DNA of 64,000 nucleotides, taken from IMG/VR virus record IMGVR_UViG_3300025117_000031, positions 89,921 through 153,920 of that record. One strand, 5' to 3'. A program made the translations under genes and the position numbers. The DNA comes from a virus. Below are positions 1 through 8,925 of this stretch, piece by piece. Each line of letters starts with the position of its first letter. The first letter of the stretch is position 1. The notes beneath the pieces are model-generated. The model did no database searches, was not told the origin of the DNA, and was given only the letters and a program-made list of their open reading frames with translations.

Positions 1-1
1 G

Positions 2-814
2 GAACCAGTACCGGAATTCAATAAAACGGAATGTGAAAAGATCTTCTTCGGTGAAAACAATACATGGCTTGTTTTTGGAAGGGATCGCTACTCGGATAAA
101 CTTTCGGGCTATGGGGGTAAAGGTTTTACTAGAGCAGGAATGATTGATTTGGTTGTCGGAAGGAACAGCGCAAACCAAAAACTATATAAAGACGGCGAGA
201 GGGTTTTTGTAGACCCTAATTTTTCTTTGGACGCCTCTAGAGTTTATCTTTCTCAGCTTGCCGACATAGATGACTATTTTAATTTAGCTATAACTCCTAG
301 TGGTATTCCTCGTTCTGTTTCGCGTGCAGCAATCGGTATTAAATCTGATGCGGTTAGAATTATAGGAAGAGAAGGAGTAAAGATTGTAACGGGAGTAGAT
401 CAAAACAACTCTCTTGGATCTCCTTTATCACAGGTCAGAGGAGTGGAGTTAATAGCGGGTAACGACACCAGAGACGTTCAGCCTATGGTTAAGGGGGACA
501 ATGCGGTAGAGGCTTTAGAAAAGCTAGCTGGGCACGTTGAGAAACTGGCGGGGATTGTCGATTCTTTTATGACTATTCAATCACAATATAATGATGTTGT
601 GTCAAGTCATTTTCACATTTCTCCTTTTTTTGGAATTCCCAACGCTCCGTCTCAGACAGCCATGCAAAAAGGAATACAAACTTCTTTAGAATTATTGTCG
701 GAGGTTAAAGTTTCTTTGACAACAATTCGGACAAATCTTGTTAATTATAAGAACAACTATTTACAACCTTTTGGTAAGGGTTATGTGAATAGCCGCTGGA
801 ATAAAACGAATTAG
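2..814 (+). CDS. Virion structural protein, probably baseplate region (5' end outside window)
   Basis: The reading frame is open to the left edge of the window, so this is the C-terminal part of a longer gene; an internal ATG at 140 is not needed as a start. The visible 270 residues begin with EPVPEFNKTECEK and include GRDRYSDKLSGYGGKGFTRAG, a Gly-rich stretch, then a mixed alpha/beta region and a helical C-terminus (roughly the last 110 residues). No enzymatic motif is seen. It lies 8 nt upstream of the next gene and in the same strand run as gp25-like and gp6-like baseplate genes, so a role in the baseplate or hub is likely by context only. I do not recognise a specific family. Confidence 0.7.
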   Translation, partial: EPVPEFNKTECEKIFFGENNTWLVFGRDRYSDKLSGYGGKGFTRAGMIDLVVGRNSANQKLYKDGERVFVDPNFSLDASRVYLSQLADIDDYFNLAITPSGIPRSVSRAAIGIKSDAVRIIGREGVKIVTGVDQNNSLGSPLSQVRGVELIAGNDTRDVQPMVKGDNAVEALEKLAGHVEKLAGIVDSFMTIQSQYNDVVSSHFHISPFFGIPNAPSQTAMQKGIQTSLELLSEVKVSLTTIRTNLVNYKNNYLQPFGKGYVNSRWNKTN

Positions 815-822
815 GAAAGCAA

Positions 823-1155
823 ATGTTAAGTGCATCTTGGGTTTTTAAGAAGAAGAGACTTCCCTACGAAGAGGATGGGTTTTATTTTATTCTTGTTGAA
901 ACAGCGGTTCCCAAAGACAAAAAAGATAAAACTGCTGCTTTACTGAAAGCGGTTGAAGAGGCGGGGAGCCTGACTGGTCAAACCGGGTTAAGAGTTCTTG
1001 ATTATTCTTTAGAAACCAAGCCTAAAACGAGTATGTTAGTGGCGGTTGGGAAAGAAATTGAGAAAAAAGAGGAAAAAGCTGTAGAAATTAAGTCTTCAAA
1101 GAGATATTCCCTTGAAAAATTCCTTAAATTTCAAGAAAAAATGAAGGAAAAATAA
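823..1155 (+). CDS. Hypothetical protein, 110 aa, in baseplate operon
   Basis: Small protein with a short beta-rich N-terminal part (MLSASWVFKKKRLPYEEDG) and a Lys/Glu-rich helical tail ending FLKFQEKMKEK. The start has an AGGAAAG ribosome-binding site about 5 nt upstream, and the stop abuts the next ATG exactly. It sits between two structural genes, and the tight packing suggests co-translation with the following 1402-residue protein. Function is unknown; a small baseplate or chaperone role is only a contextual guess. Confidence 0.7.
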   Translation: MLSASWVFKKKRLPYEEDGFYFILVETAVPKDKKDKTAALLKAVEEAGSLTGQTGLRVLDYSLETKPKTSMLVAVGKEIEKKEEKAVEIKSSKRYSLEKFLKFQEKMKEK

Positions 1156-4100
1156 ATGGTTTCTGTTCCTGGAAGCGAAATTCTCTTTGATTTGTTAGAT
1201 CACGATGAGAAAATTCGTAATTTTTTCTCTGTTTTGGCCAAAACACTTCGAGAAAACGATATTTTTGTTGAAAATTATTCAGGAACGGACTTAGAATTTC
1301 AATTTGACAGTAATAATCATCCTGTTGCGGTTGTTTTTCACTCTTCTGGTGGACAAGTTTCTGTAAAAAAGAATATCGCCGAGCTTTTGGGTTTTGCAAA
1401 ACAGGTGGAAGAAGCAGAAAACTTTATAAACCAGAACACCTTACTGGACGTGCCGCTTAAAAAGATGTTTGGGGTAGGAATTACTGGTGGTCTGGACTTA
1501 GAATCTGCGGTAAATATGCCAAAATTTGGTTGGGGTAAGATGTCTTTAGAAGACATTATGAATAAAACAGAGGGAAAGCCCGGAGATAACAAAGAAAAAA
1601 CATACTCTGAAATTTTGGAGGAAAATAAGGTCGTCTACTCTGAAGGATTCAAAAAAAATCTTCAAGAGAGTTTAGAAAATTCATCAATAAATGTTGGGGG
1701 AATAAATCTTTTAGAGTTTTCTAAGGTAAAAACAGCAAAAGAAGCCTATGGAGTTGTATTTGACAATACCGACGTGGGGAATCTTATAAACGAGGCAATT
1801 TATTGTTTGAATGGCGTCGCTTTTGAGTTGAGTAGGTTGCAAGTTCCTGTGTTTTTCTTTCCTGATACACTTCCTACGGTAGATTTGATGGCAAGCTTTA
1901 GCCTGTCTCTTGAATCAGCTCTTTTGGAGATGATCCAGTCGGCGATTTTGGGTCTTTTGGAATCAATATTAGAGCTTTTGTTGAAATATTGTAAAGAATT
2001 GCGAGAAGGATTGTCAAACTTTAATAATTTAAACATTGACAATGAAAAATATTTTCAAAGAATATTCGATTTATTAAAAGATGAGAATTTTCTCAACTCT
2101 CTTGGGTTGACTGGTAATTTAGAAGAGGATTTGAAGAGGTTAGTTAAGTTTATTCTTGATGTTTTGTATGTTTTGACACCTCAAGAGATTTTAGATCTTT
2201 TCTTGGGCCATCCCTCAGAGGGAACGTTGTATGATATTTTAGCAGTTGCCGGAAGTGGAGAGTATGGTTTATCTGAATCTTTTCTGAGCAGTTCCTTTAG
2301 AATGCGCGCCTTGTTCTTTGCGGTTGGCAACGTTGTGGACAAGGAAAGAATTCAAAATCTTGCTAATGCATGCCGCGCTGTAAAAACATCGACGGGACCG
2401 GATGGTGAATCTGTTTGTACACAACAAGAATCTGCTTTACGGGATACGCTAGAAAGAGAAGGAGCAGACTCTGAAGAAATTCAAAGACAAATTGCGTCCG
2501 AGAGAGACAGAAAGAAAAGATTACTTGAGGAGCTAGCTAGAAAGGCAGACAAGTTAAAAAATCTTAAAATTCCCGAAGCATGTTCGCCCTCCAAAAAAGG
2601 AAAGCTGCCTAATGGATTTGATCGCATGGCAAAAAGCACAATTGGGGCGGTTTTTGACCCTGTTTACATTGCCTTTGATAAAGACGTTTCTGATTGGTAT
2701 AAAGCCTTTGTTAAAGAGAAGACGATAGAAAGAAAAATAACAAGTACACTTAAGCCTGAAGAATTCTTTGGAAACGCCCCCTTGGGTAGAATAGATGGAA
2801 GAATTCAGTATCTTCTTACTCAAGGAGTGAAGCCTTCCGGTGATCAATATACTTTTCATGAAAAGAAGATTTTTATTGCTCATGAGATAAAAGATGCTTT
2901 GGAAAATTTAAGCTCTCGTATAAAAATAGAGCTAAACGTAAACAGGAACGTTTTGATGACGGTTGAAGTTCCCAAAGACGAAGAATATTCTAAGATGTTT
3001 GAGATGTTTTCGTCTCAAAGAACCCCTGGAATTCTTTCTCTGACGGGGCAAAATATTAGTGATGTTACATTGCAGAAACAGTATGATGGAACTCTCCCGT
3101 ATAAGCTTAATGTTTTGAAACAAACAACAACAAAGGAAAGAAAGTTTAACCTACGGGATGTTCCACGGGGAACAGAAGACAGAAGAAGTCGGGAAGACAA
3201 CAACGCTCCTTCTCGTGAGGATTTGCTAGAAGAACAATTTGAGACGATAAACAAAGTGGAAAAACAGGAGATTTCTTATGTTGAAGGACAAATTGCATTG
3301 AGAGATTCAACTAGGGAATATTTAAGTTCTTTTGAAAGTGTAATTACCTTTAGCACAAGACCTCAGATCGAAATTTTCAAGAAGATTCTTGGTTCTTTTA
3401 ATACATTTAGAACATCGCGTAGCTCGGATGCTTTGATAACAGATTATGTACAGATGTCTAACAAATTTGTTTCTGCTCTTGCTTCTAGGGTAAGTGACAC
3501 AGACAAAAACAAGCTGTTTAAAACAATTTCAGTAAGAACATCTGGGGATACTTCTTTAGAGATACCCGTTCTAAAATCAGTAAAGTTTACATTTCCCCCA
3601 GAAGGTTGTTCTGGTGAAAGAAAGCATCTTCTAGATATTGAAGAATTGAAAGCAAAAGCGTTGGAAGATTTTTCCAACAATCTGTGTTTAAAAGAGTTTT
3701 CTAATTCGTCAGGGCAAGGCAGACCGCAGAATTCTTTAGAAAAGTCCATAAGTGATTCTGTTGTACAGACAACCATAAGACTTTATGTTTTAGATTATTA
3801 TCTTAGGGGATGTTTTGTTTTAAATGAGTTTTCTTTGGATCCTCCCAACGAGATGTTACTGGACTTTTTTGCAGAGAAGATAAAAACCGAATTGTTTACA
3901 TATGGTGAAAAATATGCCAACGATCTGTTGGACAGTGCAAAAGAATTATTTTATAGGAACGGGCTTTCAACAGATTATTCTGGTGACGCAAAAGAACTTA
4001 AGAAGTTAATTGAGCAGCAAGTTGTCTCTCTTTCAAAGATATTAAGAAATGAAGTGTTTGGTAGTAAGAGATCAAAAGACATCTACGATTTTACTCTACA

Positions 4101-5364
4101 AGAGTGTATACCAGCAGTAAATGTTTTTTCTTCTTTGGAACAAAGATGGGAAGATGAAAGGACAATAACCGGACAAGTTCCAATTATTTCTTTAGAAACG
4201 GAAGTAGCTACGTCAGAAGACGCTAGAAACAATATCGTTGTATTTAATGGGTTTGTTTTCGAGAAATATATTCGTTTGGCAAAGAAATCTTTAACCGAGA
4301 GAGAAAGAAATAATCTTCCTTCTGGGGAGAATCCATCAAGTCTTCCTGCTGGAATTTTTAGTCCTCAAGAGGTAAGAGGTTTGTTTAACGGCATTTTACT
4401 TTCTAGAAAGATGAAAGATTACTATGAAAAAATCTCTTATGGACTGAGACTTTGCTATGCCGGCGAAGTTTCTGGAGAAGAGTACCAGAATCTTTATCAA
4501 ACTGCTGGAATCGTGCAAGAAAAGCTTTTTGGCCTTGGCTCAGGCGAGCCTTCTTTTTTGAATCCTTTGGCAAACACTGAAATCATTGATGAAGAGCTGT
4601 TGAGCATGGATTTTAATGTTGCGAAGACGACTGATTTTGCTTCTAGATACGGGGATAGAACACTAGAATTATATCAGAAAATAAAAGAAGTTGGTGAGTG
4701 TTCTTCTTTATTTGATTACGTTTTCCCTATGGGACGTTATCTGTCTTTGCTGGCAATTCAAAGCGTTTTCGCATCAGAGATAACAAATAATAATGCTGTA
4801 TCTTATGTGTTTTCAACGACAAAAGACAGACTTAGGTTTTTGTTTGAAACGGTTAATAACGGCGGTATGTTTGCTAATGATTCTTATGAAGAAGACCGGG
4901 CTTTGAAGGCTTTGGGTGGTAAAGAGGCACTAGGAGAAGTTTTAAGAAAGCCGCTGGAACAGATTAGTGGTGCAGACATACAAAAAATGTTTAATTCTAA
5001 GGGGTTTGATTATGGAATTGTCTTAAAATTTATGTTGGAAGCTCCTGTACAGATTTTTAGAGGGTTTGTAGAATTTGCAGATCCTAACATCAATATAGCC
5101 AGCAAGATGGCAATGTTTACAAGAATTTTTGCTGGGCAAGACATTCCAGTATCTGTTTTTTCTTTGATGCTGCAGCCGTCAACTTTGATGCCGGGAAGTT
5201 GGATGGGACCTCCTCTAACTTTTTTGGGGATCGCATATCTTTTGTTAAGTATGGGGTTTTCTATCAACATTCCAGAGTTTGAAGCTTTGGTGAAGAGAGA
5301 ATTAGGGAATTCGGCTAATACGGCAAGCGGGGTTGTTGATAATCCGCTCAAGTGCGAGGAATAA
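1156..5364 (+). CDS. Large structural protein, 1402 aa, baseplate region
   Basis: A very large soluble protein with long helical, Lys/Glu-rich segments (about residues 420-470 contain many RER/EER runs) and no signal peptide. A hydrophobic helical stretch occurs near residues 250-290 (LLEMIQSAILGLLESILELLL). The last 60 residues are hydrophobic and Gly/Pro-rich (LMPGSWMGPPLTFLGIAYLLL), so this end could associate with membrane or pack in a core. The gene starts directly after the previous stop and ends just before the gp25-like start. T4-type baseplate loci encode big hub or wedge components here, but I see no family-defining motif, so the role is inferred from position. Tape-measure-like activity cannot be excluded because helices dominate. 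Confidence 0.75.
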   Translation: MVSVPGSEILFDLLDHDEKIRNFFSVLAKTLRENDIFVENYSGTDLEFQFDSNNHPVAVVFHSSGGQVSVKKNIAELLGFAKQVEEAENFINQNTLLDVPLKKMFGVGITGGLDLESAVNMPKFGWGKMSLEDIMNKTEGKPGDNKEKTYSEILEENKVVYSEGFKKNLQESLENSSINVGGINLLEFSKVKTAKEAYGVVFDNTDVGNLINEAIYCLNGVAFELSRLQVPVFFFPDTLPTVDLMASFSLSLESALLEMIQSAILGLLESILELLLKYCKELREGLSNFNNLNIDNEKYFQRIFDLLKDENFLNSLGLTGNLEEDLKRLVKFILDVLYVLTPQEILDLFLGHPSEGTLYDILAVAGSGEYGLSESFLSSSFRMRALFFAVGNVVDKERIQNLANACRAVKTSTGPDGESVCTQQESALRDTLEREGADSEEIQRQIASERDRKKRLLEELARKADKLKNLKIPEACSPSKKGKLPNGFDRMAKSTIGAVFDPVYIAFDKDVSDWYKAFVKEKTIERKITSTLKPEEFFGNAPLGRIDGRIQYLLTQGVKPSGDQYTFHEKKIFIAHEIKDALENLSSRIKIELNVNRNVLMTVEVPKDEEYSKMFEMFSSQRTPGILSLTGQNISDVTLQKQYDGTLPYKLNVLKQTTTKERKFNLRDVPRGTEDRRSREDNNAPSREDLLEEQFETINKVEKQEISYVEGQIALRDSTREYLSSFESVITFSTRPQIEIFKKILGSFNTFRTSRSSDALITDYVQMSNKFVSALASRVSDTDKNKLFKTISVRTSGDTSLEIPVLKSVKFTFPPEGCSGERKHLLDIEELKAKALEDFSNNLCLKEFSNSSGQGRPQNSLEKSISDSVVQTTIRLYVLDYYLRGCFVLNEFSLDPPNEMLLDFFAEKIKTELFTYGEKYANDLLDSAKELFYRNGLSTDYSGDAKELKKLIEQQVVSLSKILRNEVFGSKRSKDIYDFTLQECIPAVNVFSSLEQRWEDERTITGQVPIISLETEVATSEDARNNIVVFNGFVFEKYIRLAKKSLTERERNNLPSGENPSSLPAGIFSPQEVRGLFNGILLSRKMKDYYEKISYGLRLCYAGEVSGEEYQNLYQTAGIVQEKLFGLGSGEPSFLNPLANTEIIDEELLSMDFNVAKTTDFASRYGDRTLELYQKIKEVGECSSLFDYVFPMGRYLSLLAIQSVFASEITNNNAVSYVFSTTKDRLRFLFETVNNGGMFANDSYEEDRALKALGGKEALGEVLRKPLEQISGADIQKMFNSKGFDYGIVLKFMLEAPVQIFRGFVEFADPNINIASKMAMFTRIFAGQDIPVSVFSLMLQPSTLMPGSWMGPPLTFLGIAYLLLSMGFSINIPEFEALVKRELGNSANTASGVVDNPLKCEE

Positions 5365-5366
5365 AA

Positions 5367-5741
5367 ATGCCACTTTCGGTAAGATTACCATTTCGCAGAG
5401 ATAGGAATTTTGGGTTTGCTATGAATGAAACTCATAGGGAGGTGGTAAAGCAGAACTTTAAGCATCTTTTGTTAACAGCGCCCGGCGAAAGAGTGATGAT
5501 ACCAGATTTTGGGGTTGGCTTGCGAAATTATTTGTTCGAAAATGCTACTTTGATTAGAGCGGAACTGGCGTCAAGAATTCAAGAACAAACAAATAAATAT
5601 ATGCCTTTTATTACTCTGCAAGACATTTCGATTAAAGAGAAAAACAATGAAATGACACTTAAAATTACGTATTTTATTGAGCCGATGGCGATAACAGACA
5701 ATTTGGAAATTAAGAAAAGAGGAGAGGATATCGTAATTTAA
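5367..5741 (+). CDS. Baseplate wedge protein, gp25-like (IraD/Gp25 family)
   Basis: About 124 residues, the usual size of the Gp25/IraD-like family. The family signature is clear: a central helix around HREVVKQNFKHLLLTAPGER, followed by VMIPDFGVGLRNYLFEN, and a C-terminal beta hairpin (ITLQDISIKE...MTLKITYFI). In T4, gp25 is the conserved wedge component that contacts gp6 and the sheath-proximal inner baseplate. I place the start at the ATG at 5367, preceded by GCGAGGA, rather than the in-frame GTG at 5352, which would overlap the upstream stop. The gp6-like partner gene follows, now separated from it by a transposable element. Confidence 0.93.
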   Translation: MPLSVRLPFRRDRNFGFAMNETHREVVKQNFKHLLLTAPGERVMIPDFGVGLRNYLFENATLIRAELASRIQEQTNKYMPFITLQDISIKEKNNEMTLKITYFIEPMAITDNLEIKKRGEDIVI

Positions 5742-5778
5742 TCTAATTATCCCCTTCGAGACTTAAACCATGAACTCC

Positions 5779-7035
5779 TTAGTTAGCACAGTTGCTCGAT
5801 TCCTGCCCATGAGGAAGTTTCGTTCTGGCCGTAAGGCCAGAGCCAGAGCTTTCTTGGCAGCAGGCTATCCCCGCCAGGGCGGCGGTTCTAAGATTAATGG
5901 CTGCGTTGATGTCTCGGTCGTGGACAACCCCACAAGCCTCGCAAACCCATTCTCGGACAGACAAAGGCAACGGTCCTTCTCGTCTTGTTCCGCAGTCGGA
6001 ACACAGCTTGGAAGAAGGGAACCAGCGGTCAGCAACGATGATTTCGCTGCCGGCAAGCGGAGCCTTATACGTGAGCTGACGCCTGATTTCCGACAAGGCA
6101 GCATCTGCAACCGACTTTGCAAGATGGTGATTTGCCATCATTCCTTTGACGTTCAAGTCCTCGATTCCAATCCGACGAAAGTCTCGGACCAGCCCAGCGG
6201 TAAGCTTATGTGTTACGTCTTTGCGGATGTTGGAAATCCGTTCATGCAACCGACCAAGCTTCGTTTTGGTCTTCTGCCAATTCTTCCCTCCTTTGACGCG
6301 ACGAGACATTTCCTTGTTGAGTCGTCGCAGTCTGGTTTCATGAGCACGCAGAATGCGCGGAGCCTCGACCCGCTCTCCCGTGGAGAGCACGGCAAGGTCT
6401 CGAAGTCCGAGGTCCACTCCAACCGCTTCTTGGGTTTCGCAGCGGTGAGGATAGGACCAGGAGTCGGAGACTTGAACTTGGATCGAGACGTACCAATGAC
6501 CGGCTTGTTTCGTAAAGTGAGCGGACAGGATTTTACCAGGGAATCTTATCTCTTGTCGGGTGCGGACCCAACCAAGCTTGGGGATTTTGACTCTTCGGCC
6601 GTCAAATCGGAGGGCTCGACCTTCAATAGCAAAGGTTGCTTTGTTCCATTTCTTCGACTTGAAACGGGGATAGCCGGGCTTTTGGCCAGATTTAACACGA
6701 CGAAAGAAGTTGGAGAAAGCAGAACCGAGGTTGGACAGCGCCGTATTGGCGACAGCCCACGGAAGATTTGCCATCCAAGGGAATTCCGTGGTTTTGCAGG
6801 CATTCAACTCGGTGTTAAGACTAATCCAAGACGGCTTTCCTCCGGCTTCGTATTGAGTTTTCCAACGGTCCAATCCCCAGTTGTAGACGAAACGAGAAAT
6901 TCCAGCGCAACGTTCGAAAAATGTTGCCTGGACGTTATTAAGATCCAGCCGAATGTGTTGGCCGAGGATAGTTATGGGGAGGTTATTATCAGGAGTTGTA
7001 GAGTGACGTTTCGACACATTATAAATATAGTACAA
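5779..7035 (-). CDS. tnpB: TnpB RNA-guided nuclease (copy 1)
   Basis: A 418-residue TnpB/OrfB protein. It has the N-terminal helix-turn-helix-like region, then the RuvC catalytic acids: D208 in GVDLGLRD, E292 in IGIEDLNVKG and D375 in HDRDINAAINL. A zinc ribbon of two CxxC pairs (C345/C348 and C365/C368) sits between the last two acids, as in the family. TnpB proteins cut DNA at a site set by an omega-RNA made from the element's right end. The reading frame opens with TTG and GTG codons and lacks an obvious ATG, so the true start is uncertain; GTG-Ser-Lys-Arg is an alternative. About 90% identical by eye to copy 2. Codon use is GC-rich and unlike the phage genes, indicating recent arrival. 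The antisense strand is open by chance. Confidence 0.92.
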   Translation of the reverse strand: MYYIYNVSKRHSTTPDNNLPITILGQHIRLDLNNVQATFFERCAGISRFVYNWGLDRWKTQYEAGGKPSWISLNTELNACKTTEFPWMANLPWAVANTALSNLGSAFSNFFRRVKSGQKPGYPRFKSKKWNKATFAIEGRALRFDGRRVKIPKLGWVRTRQEIRFPGKILSAHFTKQAGHWYVSIQVQVSDSWSYPHRCETQEAVGVDLGLRDLAVLSTGERVEAPRILRAHETRLRRLNKEMSRRVKGGKNWQKTKTKLGRLHERISNIRKDVTHKLTAGLVRDFRRIGIEDLNVKGMMANHHLAKSVADAALSEIRRQLTYKAPLAGSEIIVADRWFPSSKLCSDCGTRREGPLPLSVREWVCEACGVVHDRDINAAINLRTAALAGIACCQESSGSGLTARTKLPHGQESSNCAN

Positions 7036-7079
7036 AAAGTGGAATGTGTTGATTTTTTTGTAAATTCATTCTTTTTAAT

Positions 7080-7087
7080 AGGAGGAG
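7080..7087 (+). promoter_or_regulatory. Strong Shine-Dalgarno upstream of the element-end hairpin, probably serving gp6-like gene
   Basis: AGGAGGAG is the best Shine-Dalgarno in this part of the window, but it lies 50 nt from the gp6-like ATG at 7138. The intervening 7090-7128 folds into a 13-bp hairpin. If the hairpin is formed, SD and ATG are separated by only 11 unpaired nt. The 9 nt directly before the ATG (TCAAGTTTA) contain no SD of their own. Confidence 0.5.
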
Positions 7088-7089
7088 AA

Positions 7090-7128
7090 GACTTAACCCA
7101 CGTTAACTAGAAGTTCGTGGGTTAAGTC
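7090..7128. repeat. Perfect 13-bp inverted repeat, left-end hairpin of tnpB element copy 1
   Basis: GACTTAACCCACG (7090-7102) is exactly complementary to CGTGGGTTAAGTC (7116-7128). The 13-nt loop can form a further AACT/AGTT inner stem. IS200/IS605-family ends carry such hairpins as single-strand transposase recognition sites. It lies 9 nt before the gp6-like start codon and so also becomes an mRNA leader structure. Confidence 0.8.
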
Positions 7129-7137
7129 TCAAGTTTA

Positions 7138-8925
7138 ATGACAAAGAAGGTTCCAATTAAATATACAGCAAGAGATTTTGAAAGCATTCGAGACTCTTTG
7201 TTGGACTATACCAAGAGATATTATCCAAACACTTACAAAGACTTTAGCGAGGCTTCGTTTGGTTCTTTGGTGATGGATGAGGTATCTATAATAGGCGATA
7301 GCTTATCGTGGTTTATTGACTATGCGGTAAACGAATCTTTTTTTGAAACTTCTTTAGAATATAATAACATAATTCGTCACGGCCGGTCTAGAGGTTGGAG
7401 CTTTACGGGGAATCCTTCTTCTTATGGTATTGCGACTTTTTATATTCTTGTTCCTGCAGCCTCAAATTCGCAGGGGCCAGACTCAAGATATTATCCCGTT
7501 CTTAAAGTTGGCAGTCAGTTTTCTTCTGCAGACGGTAAATCTTTTGTTCTTAGTGAAGATGTGGTGTTTTCTGCTACAGGAAACGATATCTTAGTAGCTC
7601 AAATAGGTGACAATGGTTATCCAACGTATTATGCGGTTAGAGCAAAAGGACAAGTTGTTTCCGGAGAGTTTGTTTATGAGGAAATTGTTGTAGGCGACTA
7701 TGAAAAATTCCCAAAATTAGAGCTTACAAGTGACGATATAGCGGAAGTTGTATCTGTTGTGGACTCTAGCGGCAAGGAATACTACGAAGTAGATTCTTTA
7801 TCACAAAACATAATTTATAAAGCTATTCCAAACTATACATCTTCGAGAGAGTATGCGGCTTATCTTATGAAGCCGTATGCTGTTCCTAGAAGATTTGTGG
7901 TCGAGAGAGAAAGGAGAAAAACATATCTTCAGTTTGGGCAGGGAAACGATTCTGATGACGCTACAATGGATTTAGTTGAACCTGCAAATGTTTTCTTAAA
8001 CATATATGGGAAAGACTATATTTCTACTGATTCTTTTGACCCCAGCCGATTAGTAAAGTCTGATTCTCTAGGAATTGCTCCTTCAAATACTACTTTACGC
8101 ATAAAAGTAAGGAAAAACACAACAGATAACGTCAACATTGGGGTTGGAACTTTGGTGAGAGTGGGAGAGGCGGTTTATGAGTTTGATAATGTCAACCAGT
8201 TGTCAACCTCCATTCTGTCTACAATTAAATCTTCTTTAGAAGTTACCAACGATGAGCCGATTACAGGCGACATAACTCTTCCGAGTACAGAGGAATTAAA
8301 AAAGAGGATTATGGGAGCCTTTTCTTCTCAGAAAAGAGCGGTTTCTTCAGAAGACTATAGGTTCGTTTGTTATGGAATGCCGGCTAAGTTTGGTTCAGTA
8401 AAAAGAGTTAATGTTGTAAAAGACAACAATTCTTTTAAGAGAAATCTAAATCTTTATGTGGTGTCTGAAGACCAAGATGGATATTTAACTGAGACAAATA
8501 CCACAATAAAAAACAACCTAAAAACTTGGATTACTCAGTATAAGATGATTAACGACACTGTTGACATATTGGATGCAAGAATTGTTAATTTTGGTATCAA
8601 TTTTGAGGTAATATCGTATCCAAGTAAAGAAAAATATGAAGTTTTAGAGTCTTGCATTTCTGCTTTAAAAGATGCGATGAAAATAAAGTTTGATATTGGT
8701 CAATCTTTGTCAAAATCAGAGATTTTTAAGACACTAAATGCAGTTGACGGAGTTGTGGATACTACAAAAGTAGAAATCGTAGAGAAACGAGGCGGAGTTT
8801 ATTCAGACTTTGGGTTTGATTTTGATAAATTTGCTAGTGCAGATGATCTTTTTATAGAGTGTCCTAAGAATTGTGTGTTCGAACTTAGAGACTTCGAAGC
8901 GGACGTAAAGGGAGTTGTTAGATAA
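7138..8925 (+). CDS. Baseplate wedge protein, gp6 / baseplate J-like
   Basis: 595 residues. The N-terminus (KYTARDFESIRDSLLDYTKR) and the segment FSEASFGSLVMDEVSIIGDSLSWFIDYAVNESFFETS are typical of T4 gp6/baseplate-J proteins, which form the wedge ring holding the inner baseplate together. The C-terminal part has the characteristic EELKKRIMGAFSSQKRAVSSEDYR segment. The gene follows the gp25-like gene as in T4-like baseplate modules, but a tnpB element has inserted between them. It lacks a normal Shine-Dalgarno immediately upstream. The stop overlaps the next start (TAATG). Confidence 0.92.
   Translation: MTKKVPIKYTARDFESIRDSLLDYTKRYYPNTYKDFSEASFGSLVMDEVSIIGDSLSWFIDYAVNESFFETSLEYNNIIRHGRSRGWSFTGNPSSYGIATFYILVPAASNSQGPDSRYYPVLKVGSQFSSADGKSFVLSEDVVFSATGNDILVAQIGDNGYPTYYAVRAKGQVVSGEFVYEEIVVGDYEKFPKLELTSDDIAEVVSVVDSSGKEYYEVDSLSQNIIYKAIPNYTSSREYAAYLMKPYAVPRRFVVERERRKTYLQFGQGNDSDDATMDLVEPANVFLNIYGKDYISTDSFDPSRLVKSDSLGIAPSNTTLRIKVRKNTTDNVNIGVGTLVRVGEAVYEFDNVNQLSTSILSTIKSSLEVTNDEPITGDITLPSTEELKKRIMGAFSSQKRAVSSEDYRFVCYGMPAKFGSVKRVNVVKDNNSFKRNLNLYVVSEDQDGYLTETNTTIKNNLKTWITQYKMINDTVDILDARIVNFGINFEVISYPSKEKYEVLESCISALKDAMKIKFDIGQSLSKSEIFKTLNAVDGVVDTTKVEIVEKRGGVYSDFGFDFDKFASADDLFIECPKNCVFELRDFEADVKGVVR

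Larger units (their letters stand above)
5748..7128 (-). mobile_element. IS605/IS1341-type element with tnpB only (copy 1)
   Basis: A GC-richer island between the gp25-like and gp6-like genes, carrying tnpB on the minus strand and no tnpA. Its right end (the left side on the + strand) is the segment CTAAGGAGTTCATGG..TTAAGTCTCGAAGGGGATA read on the minus strand, shared with copy 2 at 58050-58080. The sequence diverges from copy 2 beyond 5748. Its left end is a hairpin at 7090-7128. The base just outside the left end reads CTTGA on the minus strand, compared with TTTAA for copy 2, so a YTTRA target-adjacent motif is possible. Exact ends are inferred by comparing the two copies. Confidence 0.85.

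Noticed and set aside
5770-7110. A 446-residue open frame opposite tnpB copy 1
   Set aside because: Its sequence is the exact antisense of tnpB, with the same pattern in copy 2; the open frame follows from GC-rich codon use and has no known domain.
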